Positions 11,701 through 23,545 of a stretch of DNA of 64,000 nucleotides are shown piece after piece. Within the stretch, counting starts at the first letter, position 1. The number at the start of each line of letters is the position of its first letter. The position numbers were made by a program, and so were the translations under genes. Under the pieces are notes generated by a model. That model made no database searches, was not told where the DNA came from, and worked only from the letters and a program-made list of their open reading frames with translations. This DNA comes from Xenopus tropicalis (Eukaryota; Chordata; Amphibia; Anura; Pipidae): contig NC_030681.2 of the NCBI RefSeq assembly GCF_000004195.4, positions 28,162,982-28,226,981 of the forward strand. The letters run 5' to 3'.

Positions 11701-13790
11701 ACCCACCCACCCACCCATCACCGTCACACCCACCCACCCACCCCATCACCGTCACACCCACCCCATCACCGTCACACCCACCCACCCCATCACCGTCACA
11801 CCCACCCACCCCATCACCGTCACACCCACCCACCCACCCCATCACCGTCACACCCACCCACCCACCCCATCACCGTCACACCCACCCACCCACCCCATCA
11901 CCGTCACACCCACCCACCCACCCCATCACCGTCACACCCACCCATCCACCCCATCACCGTCACACCCACCCACACCGTCACACCCACCCCATCACCGTCA
12001 CACCCACCCACACCATCACACCCACCCACCCCATCACCGTCACACCCACCCACCCACCCCATCACCGTCACACCCACCCACCCCATCACCGTCACACCCA
12101 CCCCATCACCGTCACACCCACCCCATCACCGTCACACCCACCCCATCACCGTCACACCCACCCACCCACCCCATCACCGTCACACCCACCCACCCATCAC
12201 CGTCACACCCAACCCATCACCGTCACACCCACCCACCCACCCCATCACCGTCACACCCACCCACCCACCCCATCACCGTCACACATCCACACCCACCCCA
12301 TCACCGTCACAACCACCCACCCACCCCATCACCATCACACCCACCCACCCCATCACCGTCACACCCACCCACCCCATCACCGTCACACCCACCCACCCAC
12401 ACCATCACCGTCACACCCACCCCATCACCGTCACACCCACCCACCCCATCACCGTCACACCCACCCACCCCATCACCGTCACACCCACCCACCCACCCCA
12501 TCACCGTCACACCCACCCACCCACCCCATCACCGTCACACCCACCCACCCACCCCATCACCGTCACACCCACCCACCCACCCCATCACCGTCACACCCAC
12601 CCCATCACCGTCACACCCACCCATCCACCCCATCACCGTCACACCCACCCACACCGTCACACCCACCCCATCACCGTCACACCCACCCACACCATCACAC
12701 CCACCCACCCATCACCGTCACACCCACCCACCCACCCCATCACCGTCACACCCACCCCATCACCGTCACACCCACCCACCCCATCACCGTCACACCCACC
12801 CACCCACCCCATCACCGTCACACCCACCCACCCATCACCGTCACACCCAACCCATCACCGTCACACCCACCCACCCACCCCATCACCGTCACACCCACCC
12901 ACCCACCCACCCCATCACCGTCACACATCCACACCCACCCCATCACCGTCACAACACCCACCCACCCCATCACCATCACACCCACCCACCCCATCACCGT
13001 CACACCCACCCACCCGATCACCGTCACACCCACCCACCCACCCCATCACCGTCACACCCACCCACCCACCCCATCACCGTCACACCCACCCACCCCATCA
13101 CCGTCACACCCACCCACCCCATCACCGTCACACCCACCCACCCCATCACCGTCACACCCACCCACCCCATCACCGTCACACCCACCCACCCCATCACCGT
13201 CACACCCACCCACCCACCCCATCACCGTCACACCCACCCACCCACCCCATCACCGTCACACCCACCCACCCCATCACCGTTCACACCCACCCACCCACCC
13301 CATCACCGTCACACCCACCCCATCACCGTCACACCCACCCACCCCATCACCGTCACACCCACCCACCCCATCACCGTCACACCCACCCACCCCATCACCG
13401 TCACACCCACCCCATCACCGTCACACCCACCCACCCCATCACCGTCACACCCACCCCATCACCGTCACACCCACCCCATCACCGTCACACCCACCCCATC
13501 ACCGTCACACTCACCCATCACCATCACACTCACCCCATTACCATCACACCCACCCCATCACCGTCACACCCACCCACCCCATCACCGTTAAACCCACCCA
13601 CCCCATCACTGTCACACTCACCCACCCACCTCATCACCGTCACACCCACCCCATTACCGTCACACCCACCCCATCACCGTCACAGCCACCCACCCCATCA
13701 CCATCACAGCCACCCACCCCATCACCGTCACACCCACCCACCCCATCACCGTCACACCCAAGCACCCACCCACCCCATCACCGTCACTGA
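8705..13790 (+). repeat. 5.1-kb C-rich minisatellite
   Basis: It consists of about 200 units built from CACCCACCC, CCATCACCGTCACAC and variants. Unit length moves in steps of 4 bp (about 20, 24 or 28) by gain or loss of ACCC. The plus strand is nearly G-free; almost the only G is the CpG in ACCGTCAC. The absence of TAA, TAG and TGA in the unit leaves all forward frames open, producing a spurious frame of about 1700 codons of His/Pro/Thr. The minus strand has GGGGTGGGTGGGTG runs able to form G-quadruplexes. The ends degenerate, with older variant units at 13510-13770. Confidence 0.95.
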
Positions 13791-14852
13791 AAGTCAATAG
13801 GTAAAATCTGATTATGTTATTACTGTGAGAATGGCAAATAATAGGTAAAATCTGATTGGCTGTTCACAGCTCAGCCCACTTTTGGGCTTCCAACAATCAT
13901 CATATTTTCATTCAGGCTGAGCCCATGACTGTGTGATTCAAGTTTGGGGAGTGTAGCCTCAAAGCTGTAAGATTGGCATCAGTTTCAATTTCCCCATAAA
14001 AGTCAATGGGTAAAATTTGATTGGCTATTGTTGGCCCCTCCCACTTTATGGGTTTTTTAAAAAAAAACTTGAATGCGTAGTCACCCAGTGACTGACTGTG
14101 CAAAGTTTGGGAACCCCGGCATCAAACCAATAAAAATCAATAGGTTAAATGTGATTGGCTGTTGGTGGCTCCGCCCACTTTTCAAATCTAAAACTGTAGT
14201 CCCCTAGTGACCAAGTGGAAAAAGTTTGGGGACCCTGGTGTTAGTACTGTGAGAATGGCAGCAGGTTAAATTTCCGCCAAATCAATAGGTAAAATCTGAT
14301 TGGCTGTTCACAGCTCCGCCCACTTTTGGGCATCCAGCAATCATCATATTTTCATTCAGGCTGACCCCATGACTGTGTGATTCATGTTTGGTGAGTGTCG
14401 CCTCAAAGCTGTAAGATTGGCAGCAGTTTCAATTCCCCCATTAAAGTCAATAGGTGCAATTTGATTGGCTATAGTCGGCCCCTCCCACTTTGGGGTCATC
14501 CAAAAAATGTCGCTGTTTCATTCGGGGTGACCCCATGATTATGTTATTCAAGTTTGGGGGGTGTAGCTTCAAAGCTGTAATTGTGGCAGCAGTTTGAAAA
14601 TCTTCCCTGTCAAAGTCAATGGAAAAATTGGGGTGTTCAGAGTGGCGCCACAAAAAGACGGGGGGCCGGATCGCTTAGAAAAGCACAAGCAACCTGCTCC
14701 GCTATAGGGCGAAGAAGTGTGGGGAGTTTGGGTGTTGTACCCCTAAAACTGTAGGAGGAGTAGCGTTTAGAAAATGGGGGGCGCTAAGAATAAGAAGAAG
14801 CGGAAGAATAAGCCAAAGTCGAAAAACAGTATGTTGGGGTTTCCAACCCAAC
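13791..14852 (+). mobile_element. Second copy of the 3' part of array element A
   Basis: From TGAAAGTCAATAGG onward the sequence follows 5425-6430 almost base for base, including an irregular unit where ATTATGTTATTACTG interrupts a repeat. Unlike the first copy it continues to a natural end with AAACAGTATGTTGGGGTTTC and CAACCCAACAC. It begins exactly where the C-rich minisatellite ends. Confidence 0.85.
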
Positions 14853-15021
14853 ACAATAATACCCCATGAAGGGCTAAGAGGAAACAATTTTAGCAAAGCT
14901 TACATTTATCAGACATTACTAGTGAAACAAGGGATCAGAGAATGTGCATTGATCAATCCCCCTTTTTTTGTATTCCTGTAGCCAACTTGGCAAGATCAGT
15001 TGCACTTTCATTGTACTTATA

Positions 15022-15980
15022 TAGTTACATAGGGTTGAAAAAAGACCAGAGTCCATCAAGTTCAACCCTTCCAAGTAAACCCAGCACAAACTACCTCTAC
15101 TTACCAATCTACAGTATACTATCACATACATAAACTATATATACAAACATTAATACTAACTGTAGATATTATTATCACAATAGCCTTGGATACTATGCTT
15201 GTTCAAGAACTCATCCAGGCCCCTCTTATAGGCATTAACAGAATCTGCCATCACAATATGACTAGGAAGGGCATTTAACAACCTCACTGCCCTCACCATG
15301 AAAAACCACCTACACTATTTCAAATGGAAGCTCCGTTCCTCTAATCTAAAGGGGGGGCCTCTGGTGCATTGATTGTTTTTATGGGAAAAAAGAACCCCAC
15401 CTATCTGCCTATAATCCCCTCTAATGTACTTGTACAGAGTAATCATGTCCCCTCGCAAGCGCCTCTTTTCCAGAGAAAATAGCCCCAACCTCGACAGTCT
15501 AACCTCATAGTTTAACTCTTCCAGTTTAGTTGCAGTCTCTGCACTCTCTCCAGCTCATTAATATCCCTCTTAAGGACTGGAGCCCAAAACTGCACTGCAT
15601 ACTCAAGGTGAGGCCTTACCAGGGACCTATAAAGGGGCAAAATTTTGTTTTCATCCCTTGAGTCAATGCCCTTTTTTATATCACACAGCACTTTATTTGC
15701 TTTAGTAGCCACAGAATGACACTGCCTGGAATTAGACAACTAATTATCTACAAAAAACCCCTAGATCCTTCTCCATTAAGGATACCCCCAACACACTACC
15801 ATTTAGTAGACAGTTGGCGTTTATATTACTTCTACCGAAGTGCATAACTTTGCACTTGTCCACATTGAACCTCATTTTCCAGTTTGCTGCCCAGTTTTCC
15901 AGTTCTGTCAAATCGCTTTGTAAAGTGGCAGCATCCTTAGCCTTGGAGTGCTCACACAACCCCCCTTTTGTGTATTCTGG
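15022..15980 (-). mobile_element. CR1-type LINE, 5'-truncated, reverse transcriptase C-terminus
   Basis: On the minus strand, 15959-15744 reads NVDKCKVMHFGRS...EKDLGV and 15739-15512 reads KILPLYRSLVRPHLEYAVQFWAP, the end of a CR1-clade reverse transcriptase. The following C-terminal stretch includes RLRGDMITLYKYIRGDY. Stop codons at about 15741 and 15510 and one near 15320 show decay. The 3' end carries the CR1-like tail TTGAACTTGATGGACTCTGG before AACCCTATGTAAC. Confidence 0.85.
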
Positions 15981-17200
15981 ATTTTTATCAGACCTACATG
16001 AAAAGCACAGTAAGCAGTGAAAATCGAGCAGGACTCGACCTTACATACAGTTGCCAAACAGTCTCCACTAACTCCATTTACAGGGCTTTCTCTAAGGCTC
16101 CTCTGAGGATAAAGGGATCAAGTAAAGGACACCACATTGTGCGAATTCACTCAAAAGGCATAAGTGTCAATATATTTTCAAAGAATGATACATTGATTCG
16201 ACACCCAGTGTGACATCAAATCGGTATCAGCCTGTGATTTATGAAACTAGAACAGACTGGCCCACTGGCAGTATGTCTGTATATACAGGAAATCTGCTCT
16301 GGAATAGTGACCCGGATGCTATTAAGGCTAATGAATCTTGGAACATTACTCACCCTCTTTTAGCTTTTCTCCTTAGCTCTCTCAAAATCTGCACAAGCTC
16401 ATTACTCACTTCCTGGTTTCTACTTCCTGAACAAAGAGCTACCTTTTAGCCCCGCCGCTCTGTTACAACAGATCATGGCTGCTTATTTCCAGCACCTGTT
16501 ATATATAGCTTGTAAATCACCAGCTAGTGCCAGGGTTGGTATTAAAAATTTACCAGCAATGTACTTGCCAGTAAATATGTAATACGCTATAAACCCCTCC
16601 CTTCCCTGACCCTCTCTGCTGCTGATCACCCCTTTTATCCACCTAGTCCACCTATTTACCTGCCCCATTTACCCATTTTCCTATCCAGTCTGCCTATTTC
16701 CCCACAACACTGGATAGACATATTTTTCCTTGAGTGCCTTTCTGGTTACTGTGCCACAAAAAAATTTACCGGTATAATAGGGCATTATACAGGATGCATT
16801 CTCTATCATAAAAGTCTGTTATAATGGAATATTTTCTATAAAGAAGTTATAAAAAATAAAAGCATGATACAATATCATCTGTATAAATAGTGCATGGTTC
16901 ACTTCTATGTTTTCATTTTGCTCAACATTGATAAGGTCAGTAACCAGTGGCTTGTTTAATTATACCTCCCAAGGCTTTCTCTCAGCTGTAGACCTGAAAG
17001 GGATATTGGAAGAAAAGAAAATTTGATAGCCCCATGCTGCACATCCCTGATATGAACAGTCATAAATATCCATGTCTGAAATAAGAGAGAAATTAGGCTT
17101 ATATCATGTTATCATATGTTCGAATTCAAAAGCTAAATAGTATATTATGATGTTATTTCTCTGATGTTTTATTGTATGAAATTCTCCCTGGCTTTCTATT
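15981..17200. other. Unassigned stretch
   Basis: No coding exon or clear element ends were identified. Pyrimidine-rich runs at 16590-16720 and short frames were seen only. Confidence 0.4.
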
Positions 17201-17204
17201 AATC

Positions 17205-17501
17205 CAGGGATCCCCAACCTTTTATATACGTGAGCCACATTTAAATGGGAAAAGTATTGGGGAGCAACACAAGCATGGAAAAAGTTCCTGGGGGTACAAA
17301 TAAGAGCTATAATTGGCTATTTGGTAGCCCCTATGTGGACTGACATCCCATAGAAGGCTCTGTTTGGCTTTACAATGGGTTTCATGCAGTCACCGCTTGC
17401 CAGAAATTAAAAAATGGGCACCTATTTGAGGCCACTGGTAGCAACATCCAATGGGTTGGTGAGCACCATGTTGCTTACAAACCACCGGTTGAGGATCACC
17501 G
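17205..17501 (+). mobile_element. hAT-type MITE
   Basis: The ends are CAGGGATCCCCAACC and GGTTGAGGATCACCG. Flanks TATTAATC (left) and TATTAAAC (right) match at 7 of 8 positions, an aged 8-bp target duplication. The interior (GTAGCCCCTATGTGGACTG, CAACATCCAATGGGTTGGTG) belongs to a family common in frogs. Confidence 0.75.
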
Positions 17502-18516
17502 TATTAAACCTTCTTGCATATCCTGTATTTGATGCTTGGGTTTCTGACATTAATTCATTCTGCTGTATTGTAGCTTTTTTTCCAGCAATTGGCAATGAAC
17601 TGGCCAGATGCTTTCCATTTGTTCTAGATGTTCTCCTTGATCGCAGAAACATTGAGCTTTGTATTCCCTTATTTAAGTGCATGGAAAGCCATTAAGATGA
17701 TTTGCTCATTATTTGTTTTAGTAATTAGTTTCAATTCTGCCACTGAGATTTAAGCAGTGCCAACTACCTCTATTTCTGCTGTATGTTTATTAGATTCCAT
17801 GCAAGGTGCTAAGTTCATTAAACAGTTGATGAAAACACCCTGCCACATTAGTTTGAAGGCGGTAGGCAGCCTGCGGCCTAGTTCATTCCACTATAAAACA
17901 CAGGTTTTTAGTTGCTCAGAAATTTGTATTATGATTATACAATTTGAACATTTTTTTAAAGGAATACTGTCAAGGGAAAACATGTTTGTTTTTTTCAAAA
18001 CATATCAATTAATAGAGCTTCCCCAGTAGAATCCTGCATTGAAATGCATTTTTCAAAAACACAAAAAAAGATTTTTTTATATTTAAGTTTGAAATTTCAC
18101 ATGGGGGCTAGCTATATTCCAGAAGAATAATGGGAAGGGAGCAAGATAGCAGCTCCCAGTAGGTATCAGAATAGCACTCAATAGTAAGAAATCCAAGTCC
18201 GGCTTGGGACTCCTCCAGTTACATGGGAGTAGGAGAAACAATAGGTTACCTGAAAGCAGTTCTAATGTGTAGCGCTGGCTCCTTCTGAAAGCTCAGACTC
18301 AGGCACAATGCACTGAGATGGCGCCTACACACCAATATTACAGCTAAAAAAATACATTTGTTGGTTCAAGAATAACATTTTAAATTGTAAAACCCCTAAA
18401 AATATGTTGATATTGACCTTTGCCTCTTGTTTAACTGAATCCAAGTTAAAACAAGCCTTACCACCCCCCATCCCTGTTTTCTTTCATTCTTCATAAGAGG
18501 ATCTGATATGAGTATT
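17502..18516. other. Mostly unassigned, with a TTAAAGG-type repeat fragment
   Basis: A T2-like fragment starts near 17956 (TTTAAAGGAATACTGTCAAGG). Its opposite end is not evident. The rest has no coding or repeat signal that I could identify. Confidence 0.4.
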
Positions 18517-18885
18517 TAAAGGGATTGTTTATTTACAGGTTAATGTTTGTATGTTACAGATGGCCAATTCTAAGCAACTTTCAGTTGGTCTTTTTTATTT
18601 TTTATAGTTTATGAATTATTTGCCTTCTTCTTCTGACTTTTTCCAGGTTTCAAATGGGGGTCTCTGACACTGGCAGACAAAAAAAATTTTGCTCTGTGAT
18701 GCTACACTTTTTGTTACATTTTATTTCTTTTCTTTCTATTCAGTCTCTCCTCTTTTTATATTCCAGTCTCTCTTTAAAACCACTGCCTGGTTTCTTGGTT
18801 AAATTGCAATCAGATAGCTGCAAAACTTTCCAACTGGATAGCTGCAGAACAAAAAGCTTAGTAATTTAAAAATCACAAAAATATA
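18517..18885 (+). mobile_element. T2-type MITE, 3' truncated
   Basis: The element begins TTTAAAGGGATTGTT and contains GGCCAATTCTAAGCAACTTTC and TTTCAAATGGGGGTC, features of an abundant frog MITE. It lacks the matching right end because an LTR fragment begins at 18886. Confidence 0.7.
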
Positions 18886-19040
18886 TGTAGGGACCCATAG
18901 GGTTAATATGCCCCTATGGCTTTAAACCTTACAACTTCCTTAGTTTATGCTGTTACTGGGCAAAGACCCATATATCAGTTTAGAGTTTGCCTTTTGCCTT
19001 ATTGGTTATTTGGGTTGACCACACCTCTTGCACGCTCATA
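18886..19040 (+). mobile_element. LTR fragment related to the LTR at 51.6 kb
   Basis: TGTAGGGACCCATAGGGTTA followed by GCCCCTATGGCTTTAAA matches the start of the block at 51631-52470. Only about 150 bp remain before unrelated MITE sequence (GGGGCCGATTCACTAAAGG). Confidence 0.65.
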
Positions 19041-19779
19041 TAGGGGCCGATTCACTAAAGGTCGATAAAACAAGCACTATTTATAGCATGCGTTAAAATT
19101 TTTCACTTCTTATTTTTTGGTTCGCAATGTTTCACTGCTGCTGTAATCTTGGGGGGAACAAAAGAGGGTCAAAATGCCCTTTCTTGCTGACAGCTGTTTT
19201 CCATTTATTTCAGTGGGAAATGGATTGTATATAGCAGACAGTGAGGGATTTCTCAGAAACGCTTGCTTCGATGTCCCTAAGAGATCCCAGGCCAGACAGT
19301 GTCAACATGTCCCATAGTTTGTCTATTTCAAACAAATGAGAAGCGGCTGCCAGCACAAACATTTTGACCAACACTATGTGCCCAGCTCTAATAATAGTAA
19401 AATACTTTGATACAGCCAAGAAATATCAGGATGTGGAGGACCTTTTAAATGATACACCTATATCTGCTCGCCAGGATGATGCCTGCGTAAAAACTGTATA
19501 GATGAGATAACGCAAGATTTATTGTGGAACATTAGGAATCGATTTTACAATTAAGTTTGCTGAATTTAAATGAATAGTAAAAGCAGCAATTGTTTTCCTG
19601 CTGATTGAGTTAAATACATTCTATATTGGATAGTCTGTTAAAACCCTTTCATAATTTTTTGCAGATTCAGTGACTGTAAGATCTATGGAGCAGGACTCTC
19701 TCCCTATTGTCTTTAATGCTAAGCAACTCTACAATGTGTCTATGAAGATTTTCATTCATCCAGGTCATGGTATATCTAG
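19041..19779. other. Harbinger-like MITE left end and unassigned DNA
   Basis: GGGGCCGATTCACTAAAGG at about 19046 resembles the terminal repeat of the element at 53606-54862, but no right end is visible. The remainder holds no recognisable coding sequence. Confidence 0.45.
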
Positions 19780-20050
19780 TATAAATAAATTTAAAGCAAC
19801 TGGACTTGTTAAGTAATCATTGAAGACGTTTCACTACTCATCCGAGCAGCTTCTTCAGTTCAACTGACTGGTATGGGAAGTCCTCAGCATATGTACTCTT
19901 CCACTAATCCAATCACAATGGCACTTTGTAACTCTTCAGAGAGGTGACATCTGAAACTCACAGAGGTGTGAATGCTGTGGAGTTACTTTGAAAGGATTAC
20001 CAAAGTATCATGCAACTCTTCAAACAGGTGTTAGAGTTGCATGAATGGAT

Positions 20051-20214
20051 GTGTGAAGAGTTCTGAAACTGCCGGGGTACAGATGTTAGAACAGCATTGT
20101 ATGTAGCAGACAGATGGTGTCGAAGTCTGTTTAGGGGGACTTCGACACCATCTGTCTGCTACATACAATGCTGTTCTAACATCTGTACCCCAGCAGTTTC
20201 AGAACTCTTCACAC
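20051..20214. repeat. 77-bp inverted repeat with 10-bp loop
   Basis: Arms 20051-20127 and 20138-20214 are complementary with a single mismatch (GCCGGGG against CCCCAGC). The loop is TGTTTAGGGG. It lies at the 3' end of the Penelope coding region. Confidence 0.95.
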
Positions 20215-20725
20215 ATCTGTTTAGGGATGGTTTCTCCACTTTGACATGAATGGCCTCTTTTACACCTCTTTCAAACCAGCGGTCTTCTTTGTCTAAAATT
20301 TGGACGTTGCTATTTTCAAAGGAGTGTCCCTTGTCTTTTAGGTGTAGAAAGACAGCAGAGTCCTGGCCTGTAGTGTTCGCCCTCCTATGCTGAGCCATTC
20401 GCTTGGAGAGCAGTTGCTTTGTCTCACCAATGTAAAGGTCTGTGCACTCCTCGATACACTGGACTGAGTATACAACATTGCTTTGTTTTTCCTTTGGTGT
20501 TGGATCCTTTGGGTGTACAAGTTTTTGTCTCAGTGTGTTGCTAGGTTTGAAAAACACAGGGATGTGGTGTTTGTTGAAAATTCTCCTGAGTTTCTCCGAC
20601 ACACCCTCACCAGCACAGATGAATACCGGCATCTTCTCCACACCCAGTGTGTAGTGGTGATCTGCCTTTAGCTTGTGACGGGCCCTCTTTGCCGCTAGAC
20701 TCAGGGCTTCACACCCATGGCCCAA
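20159..20725 (-). pseudogene. Penelope-like GIY-YIG endonuclease, truncated
   Basis: The frame is 188 codons. The core is NVVYSVQC (GIY-like), DLYIGETKQ (YIG), RMAQHRRAN and the downstream GHSFE...ILDKEDRWFERGVKEAIHVKVEKPSLNR block, diagnostic of the GIY-YIG domain that follows the reverse transcriptase in Penelope-like elements. There it nicks DNA for insertion. After PSLNR the reading runs through an inverted repeat that replaces the normal end, so the last 20 residues or so are novel. No N-terminal RT domain adjoins it, so it is not functional alone. Confidence 0.85.
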
Positions 20726-20797
20726 TGCAACAAGTCTTTTTCCATCACTGTGCTAACTCTTTGACCAGTTATTACCTCGCTAGAAGGGGGCTCCATA

Positions 20798-21075
20798 CAG
20801 GGGCAGGCCAAGCCGACCGGGCGCCCTAGCCAACCCGGTCGGCCAACTCTGCCCACCTCCCTGCCCCCCCGAAACGGCGCATGCGTGCCAATGCACAGGA
20901 GGAGGTGCAGGGGGGCAGGGCGGTTAGTTGGTCATTGCCTCCACCGCTAATGACAAGCGGCGGAGGCAATGACAAATTAGCACTAAGAGTAGGCAGGAGA
21001 GGCTCCTGCCTGGCGCCCCTAAATCGTTGCGCCCTTGGCAGCTGCCTCTTCTGCCTACCCCTAGTTCCGGCCCTG
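20798..21075 (+). mobile_element. hAT-type MITE with perfect 8-bp target duplication
   Basis: The ends are CAGGGGCAGGCCAAG and CTAGTTCCGGCCCTG. GCTCCATA flanks both sides (20790-20797, 21076-21083). The interior is GC-rich and includes a short inverted repeat around 20930-20970. Confidence 0.88.
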
Positions 21076-21083
21076 GCTCCATA

Positions 21084-22440
21084 TAACGCCAGACCTGGGG
21101 CTTAGCACCCGGGTCTTTAGAGAAAAACAGTGAGCTCTTTTCAACTATTGCTTTCCTGCTTGGTTATAATTTATATCCCTCACAACAACACTCTGCACTC
21201 ACCCATTATCAATATATATAGAACATTAAGACATTCTGTGCATTAAGCTGCCAAGAAATGCCCTCCCCTTTAAGCAAAACAGGGATTGTTTGTCCATATA
21301 TTGCAATATATTCAAGCTGGCCAACTACATCAATGTCATCCCTTTTGGCCAGTTCTACACTTACTTATCTAATTCATTAATTCTACTGCTTCAATATACA
21401 TTTAGCAAAGGGACTAAAGTTTAACCTGCAACTTACTTGCTTTCAAGGTTAAAACCTCTAATGGTTAAAAATGTAGTGGTTGAGCACAACATTCCATTTT
21501 TTGTTATCGTTTATACAGAAGCAGTGGCCAGCTACAGTATATATATATATATTTATATATATATATCAATCCAAATGGTGTCCGCACTCCAAGGCTCAAT
21601 ATTCTGCGGGGTGCATAGCCAAAATTATGTATATACAGAAAATAATAATCATCCGTGGCCAGCATACCCTTTAATACTTTATCAAAAATTTATTGAAAAT
21701 ATATTGTTTAAAAGAATATGTTTTCAATAATTTTTTGATAAAGTATTGAAGGGTGTGCTCAATGTTAATGTCACTCATCCTACAATTGAAGGGACAAGTT
21801 TGGGTACACATTTGGTCACATTGTTTGTACATCCTTGCTATTTAACCATCTTAAATGCTAGTGGGCAGTCATTAAAGGGGTGGGAATAATGGGAGAGCTA
21901 ACATTAAAGAAGCAACCACCTCCATATACTATATACACATTCAATGGTACAATTCATGGGACAAGTTTGGGTGCACAAGACCTGGTTAAACTATATACAT
22001 CGAAACTTTCTCAGCACTCCTGCAATATGAAATGGCATAAATGCATGTAAAGAAAAAAGTGAGTTAACAACCCTATAGGCATTGAGGGAAAATACCTGCA
22101 CTCAGTTAAAAACAGGACACATTTGGTGACATTGTTTGTACAAACATGCATAAGCTGACGCGCCCCGTCAAGGCAGTGTCCATCGCGTCAGTCCTAAACT
22201 AGTTTAAAAGCGATGCATCGTCACCTTGCTATTTAACCATCTTAAATGCTGAGCCACTGGGCAGTCATTAAAGGGGTGGGAATCGTGGGAGAGCTAACAT
22301 TAAAGGAGCAACCACCTTTATTTACAGTAATATGTACACATTCAATGGTGATGTTGCTCATCCTACAATTCAAGGGACAAGTTTGGGTGCACAAGACCTG
22401 GTTAAACTATACACCTAAACTTTCTTAGCACCAGTCTCCA
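21084..22440. repeat. AT-rich DNA with two diverged direct repeats
   Basis: Blocks at about 21778-22010 and 22223-22430 share TTTAACCATCTTAAATGCT, CATTAAAGGGGTGGGAAT and GACAAGTTTGGGTGCACAAG. A TA-rich microsatellite is at 21538-21566, and an inverted repeat containing TACTTTATCAAAAATTTATT (21676-21760) is present. This is probably an old composite element; no genes were seen. Confidence 0.6.
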
Positions 22441-23017
22441 ACTTCCTTAAGAGAAAACTTAAACTCTTTAGAGATATTATCCATAAAAGAATTACGTTTG
22501 TGGTGGGAAATAGCCACTTTTGAAAAATACATAGCTTTACATATGATCCCTAGGGGTTTTAAGGTTAAAAAAAATATCCCACTTCACTTACCTATGACCC
22601 TGAATTTATGGAATAAAATCTTTTCCGCATGTTCTCTATGATTAATGACCTATTTGGTTGAAAAGAAGCAACAAATGTATGAAAAATTAAAACTAGATAT
22701 TTCAAATTTAAAAGAAAGTCACACTGATCTAAGGGAACATTCAGATTACTTAAAACTTTCTGATAATCTGAGTAATAGAATTGATAAGGTAGAAAAATAA
22801 TAATGGATGGAAGAACGAATACGTTTAAGAGAGATAAGACAGAATTTGACATGAACAAAGTTTATAATTGGGCACAATTTACTGATAAAGGAAGGAGAAT
22901 GAATGGAACAGATCAAAGTAGAAATAATATACGTAAATCAACAATGAATCAAATATTGGTGGCTGCTCCCCCTCTCCTCTGTCTTCCCAGGTTATAAGAG
23001 AAACACATATGAAGGAG
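22441..23017 (+). mobile_element. Penelope-like element, N-terminal coding fragment
   Basis: One frame reads ELRLWWEIATFEKYIALHMI then PRGFKVKKNI, resembling the conserved N-terminal block of Penelope-like elements. Stops interrupt it. It continues across the hAT insertion into 25659-26000. Assignment is by resemblance only. Confidence 0.5.
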
Positions 23018-23205
23018 CAGTACCGCCGCTCCCTATACGCAGAGTACGCAGTCTGCGTAGGGCACCAACTCCCAGGGGGGCACCCAGACAGTACCGCCGC
23101 TCCCTATATGCAGAGTACGCACTCTGCGTAGGGCTCCAACTCCCAGGGGGGCACCCAGACAGTACCGCCGCTCCCTACGCAGAGTGCGCACTCTGCGCAA
23201 CAACA
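23018..23205 (+). repeat. Three subterminal 68-bp repeats
   Basis: Each copy has AGTACCGCCGCTCCCTA, AGAGTACGCA.TCTGCGTAGG and CCAACTCCCAGGGGGGCACC. The third is shortened. They are tandem copies of the element's own end, possibly multiplied transposase binding sites. Confidence 0.85.
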
Positions 23206-23545
23206 TACCTAGTCTTCGCCAGCGGCTCCTTCTCTCTTATGCCGCGGCAACAGGCCCTTTTATAAAGTTGCGCCCGTGCGTATGACGTCACACGTCAGTG
23301 ACGAGGCCCAACCTTATAGTAGTGCCTGTTGCGCATAAGAGAGAAGGAGGCGCCGACGATCAACTGGTCTGTTGGGGGTACTTTCTGTGGGGGCAATTGG
23401 GGGCACTGTGCGGGCTGGCTACTGTCTATGGGGGGTACTGTGTATGAGGCAATTGGGGGTACTGTTTTTGGGGGCACTGTTTATGGGGGCAATTGGGGGC
23501 ACTGTGTATGGGGGCTACTGTCTATGGGGGGCACAGGGGGGACAG

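Larger units (their letters stand above)
19780..20760 (-). mobile_element. Penelope-like element 3' region
   Basis: The minus strand holds the GIY-YIG endonuclease end of a Penelope-like retroelement and, downstream, the terminal-repeat motif GAAGAAGCTGCTCGGATGAG, seen on the plus strand at 19837-19856. The reverse transcriptase part is absent. A 77-bp inverted duplication disrupts the end of the coding region. Confidence 0.8.

Noticed and set aside
8701..13800. Open frame of 1699 codons rich in His, Pro and Thr
   Set aside because: It is the translation of a C-rich minisatellite whose unit contains no stop trinucleotide in any forward frame; unit-length changes shift frame without effect, so openness is not evidence for a gene.
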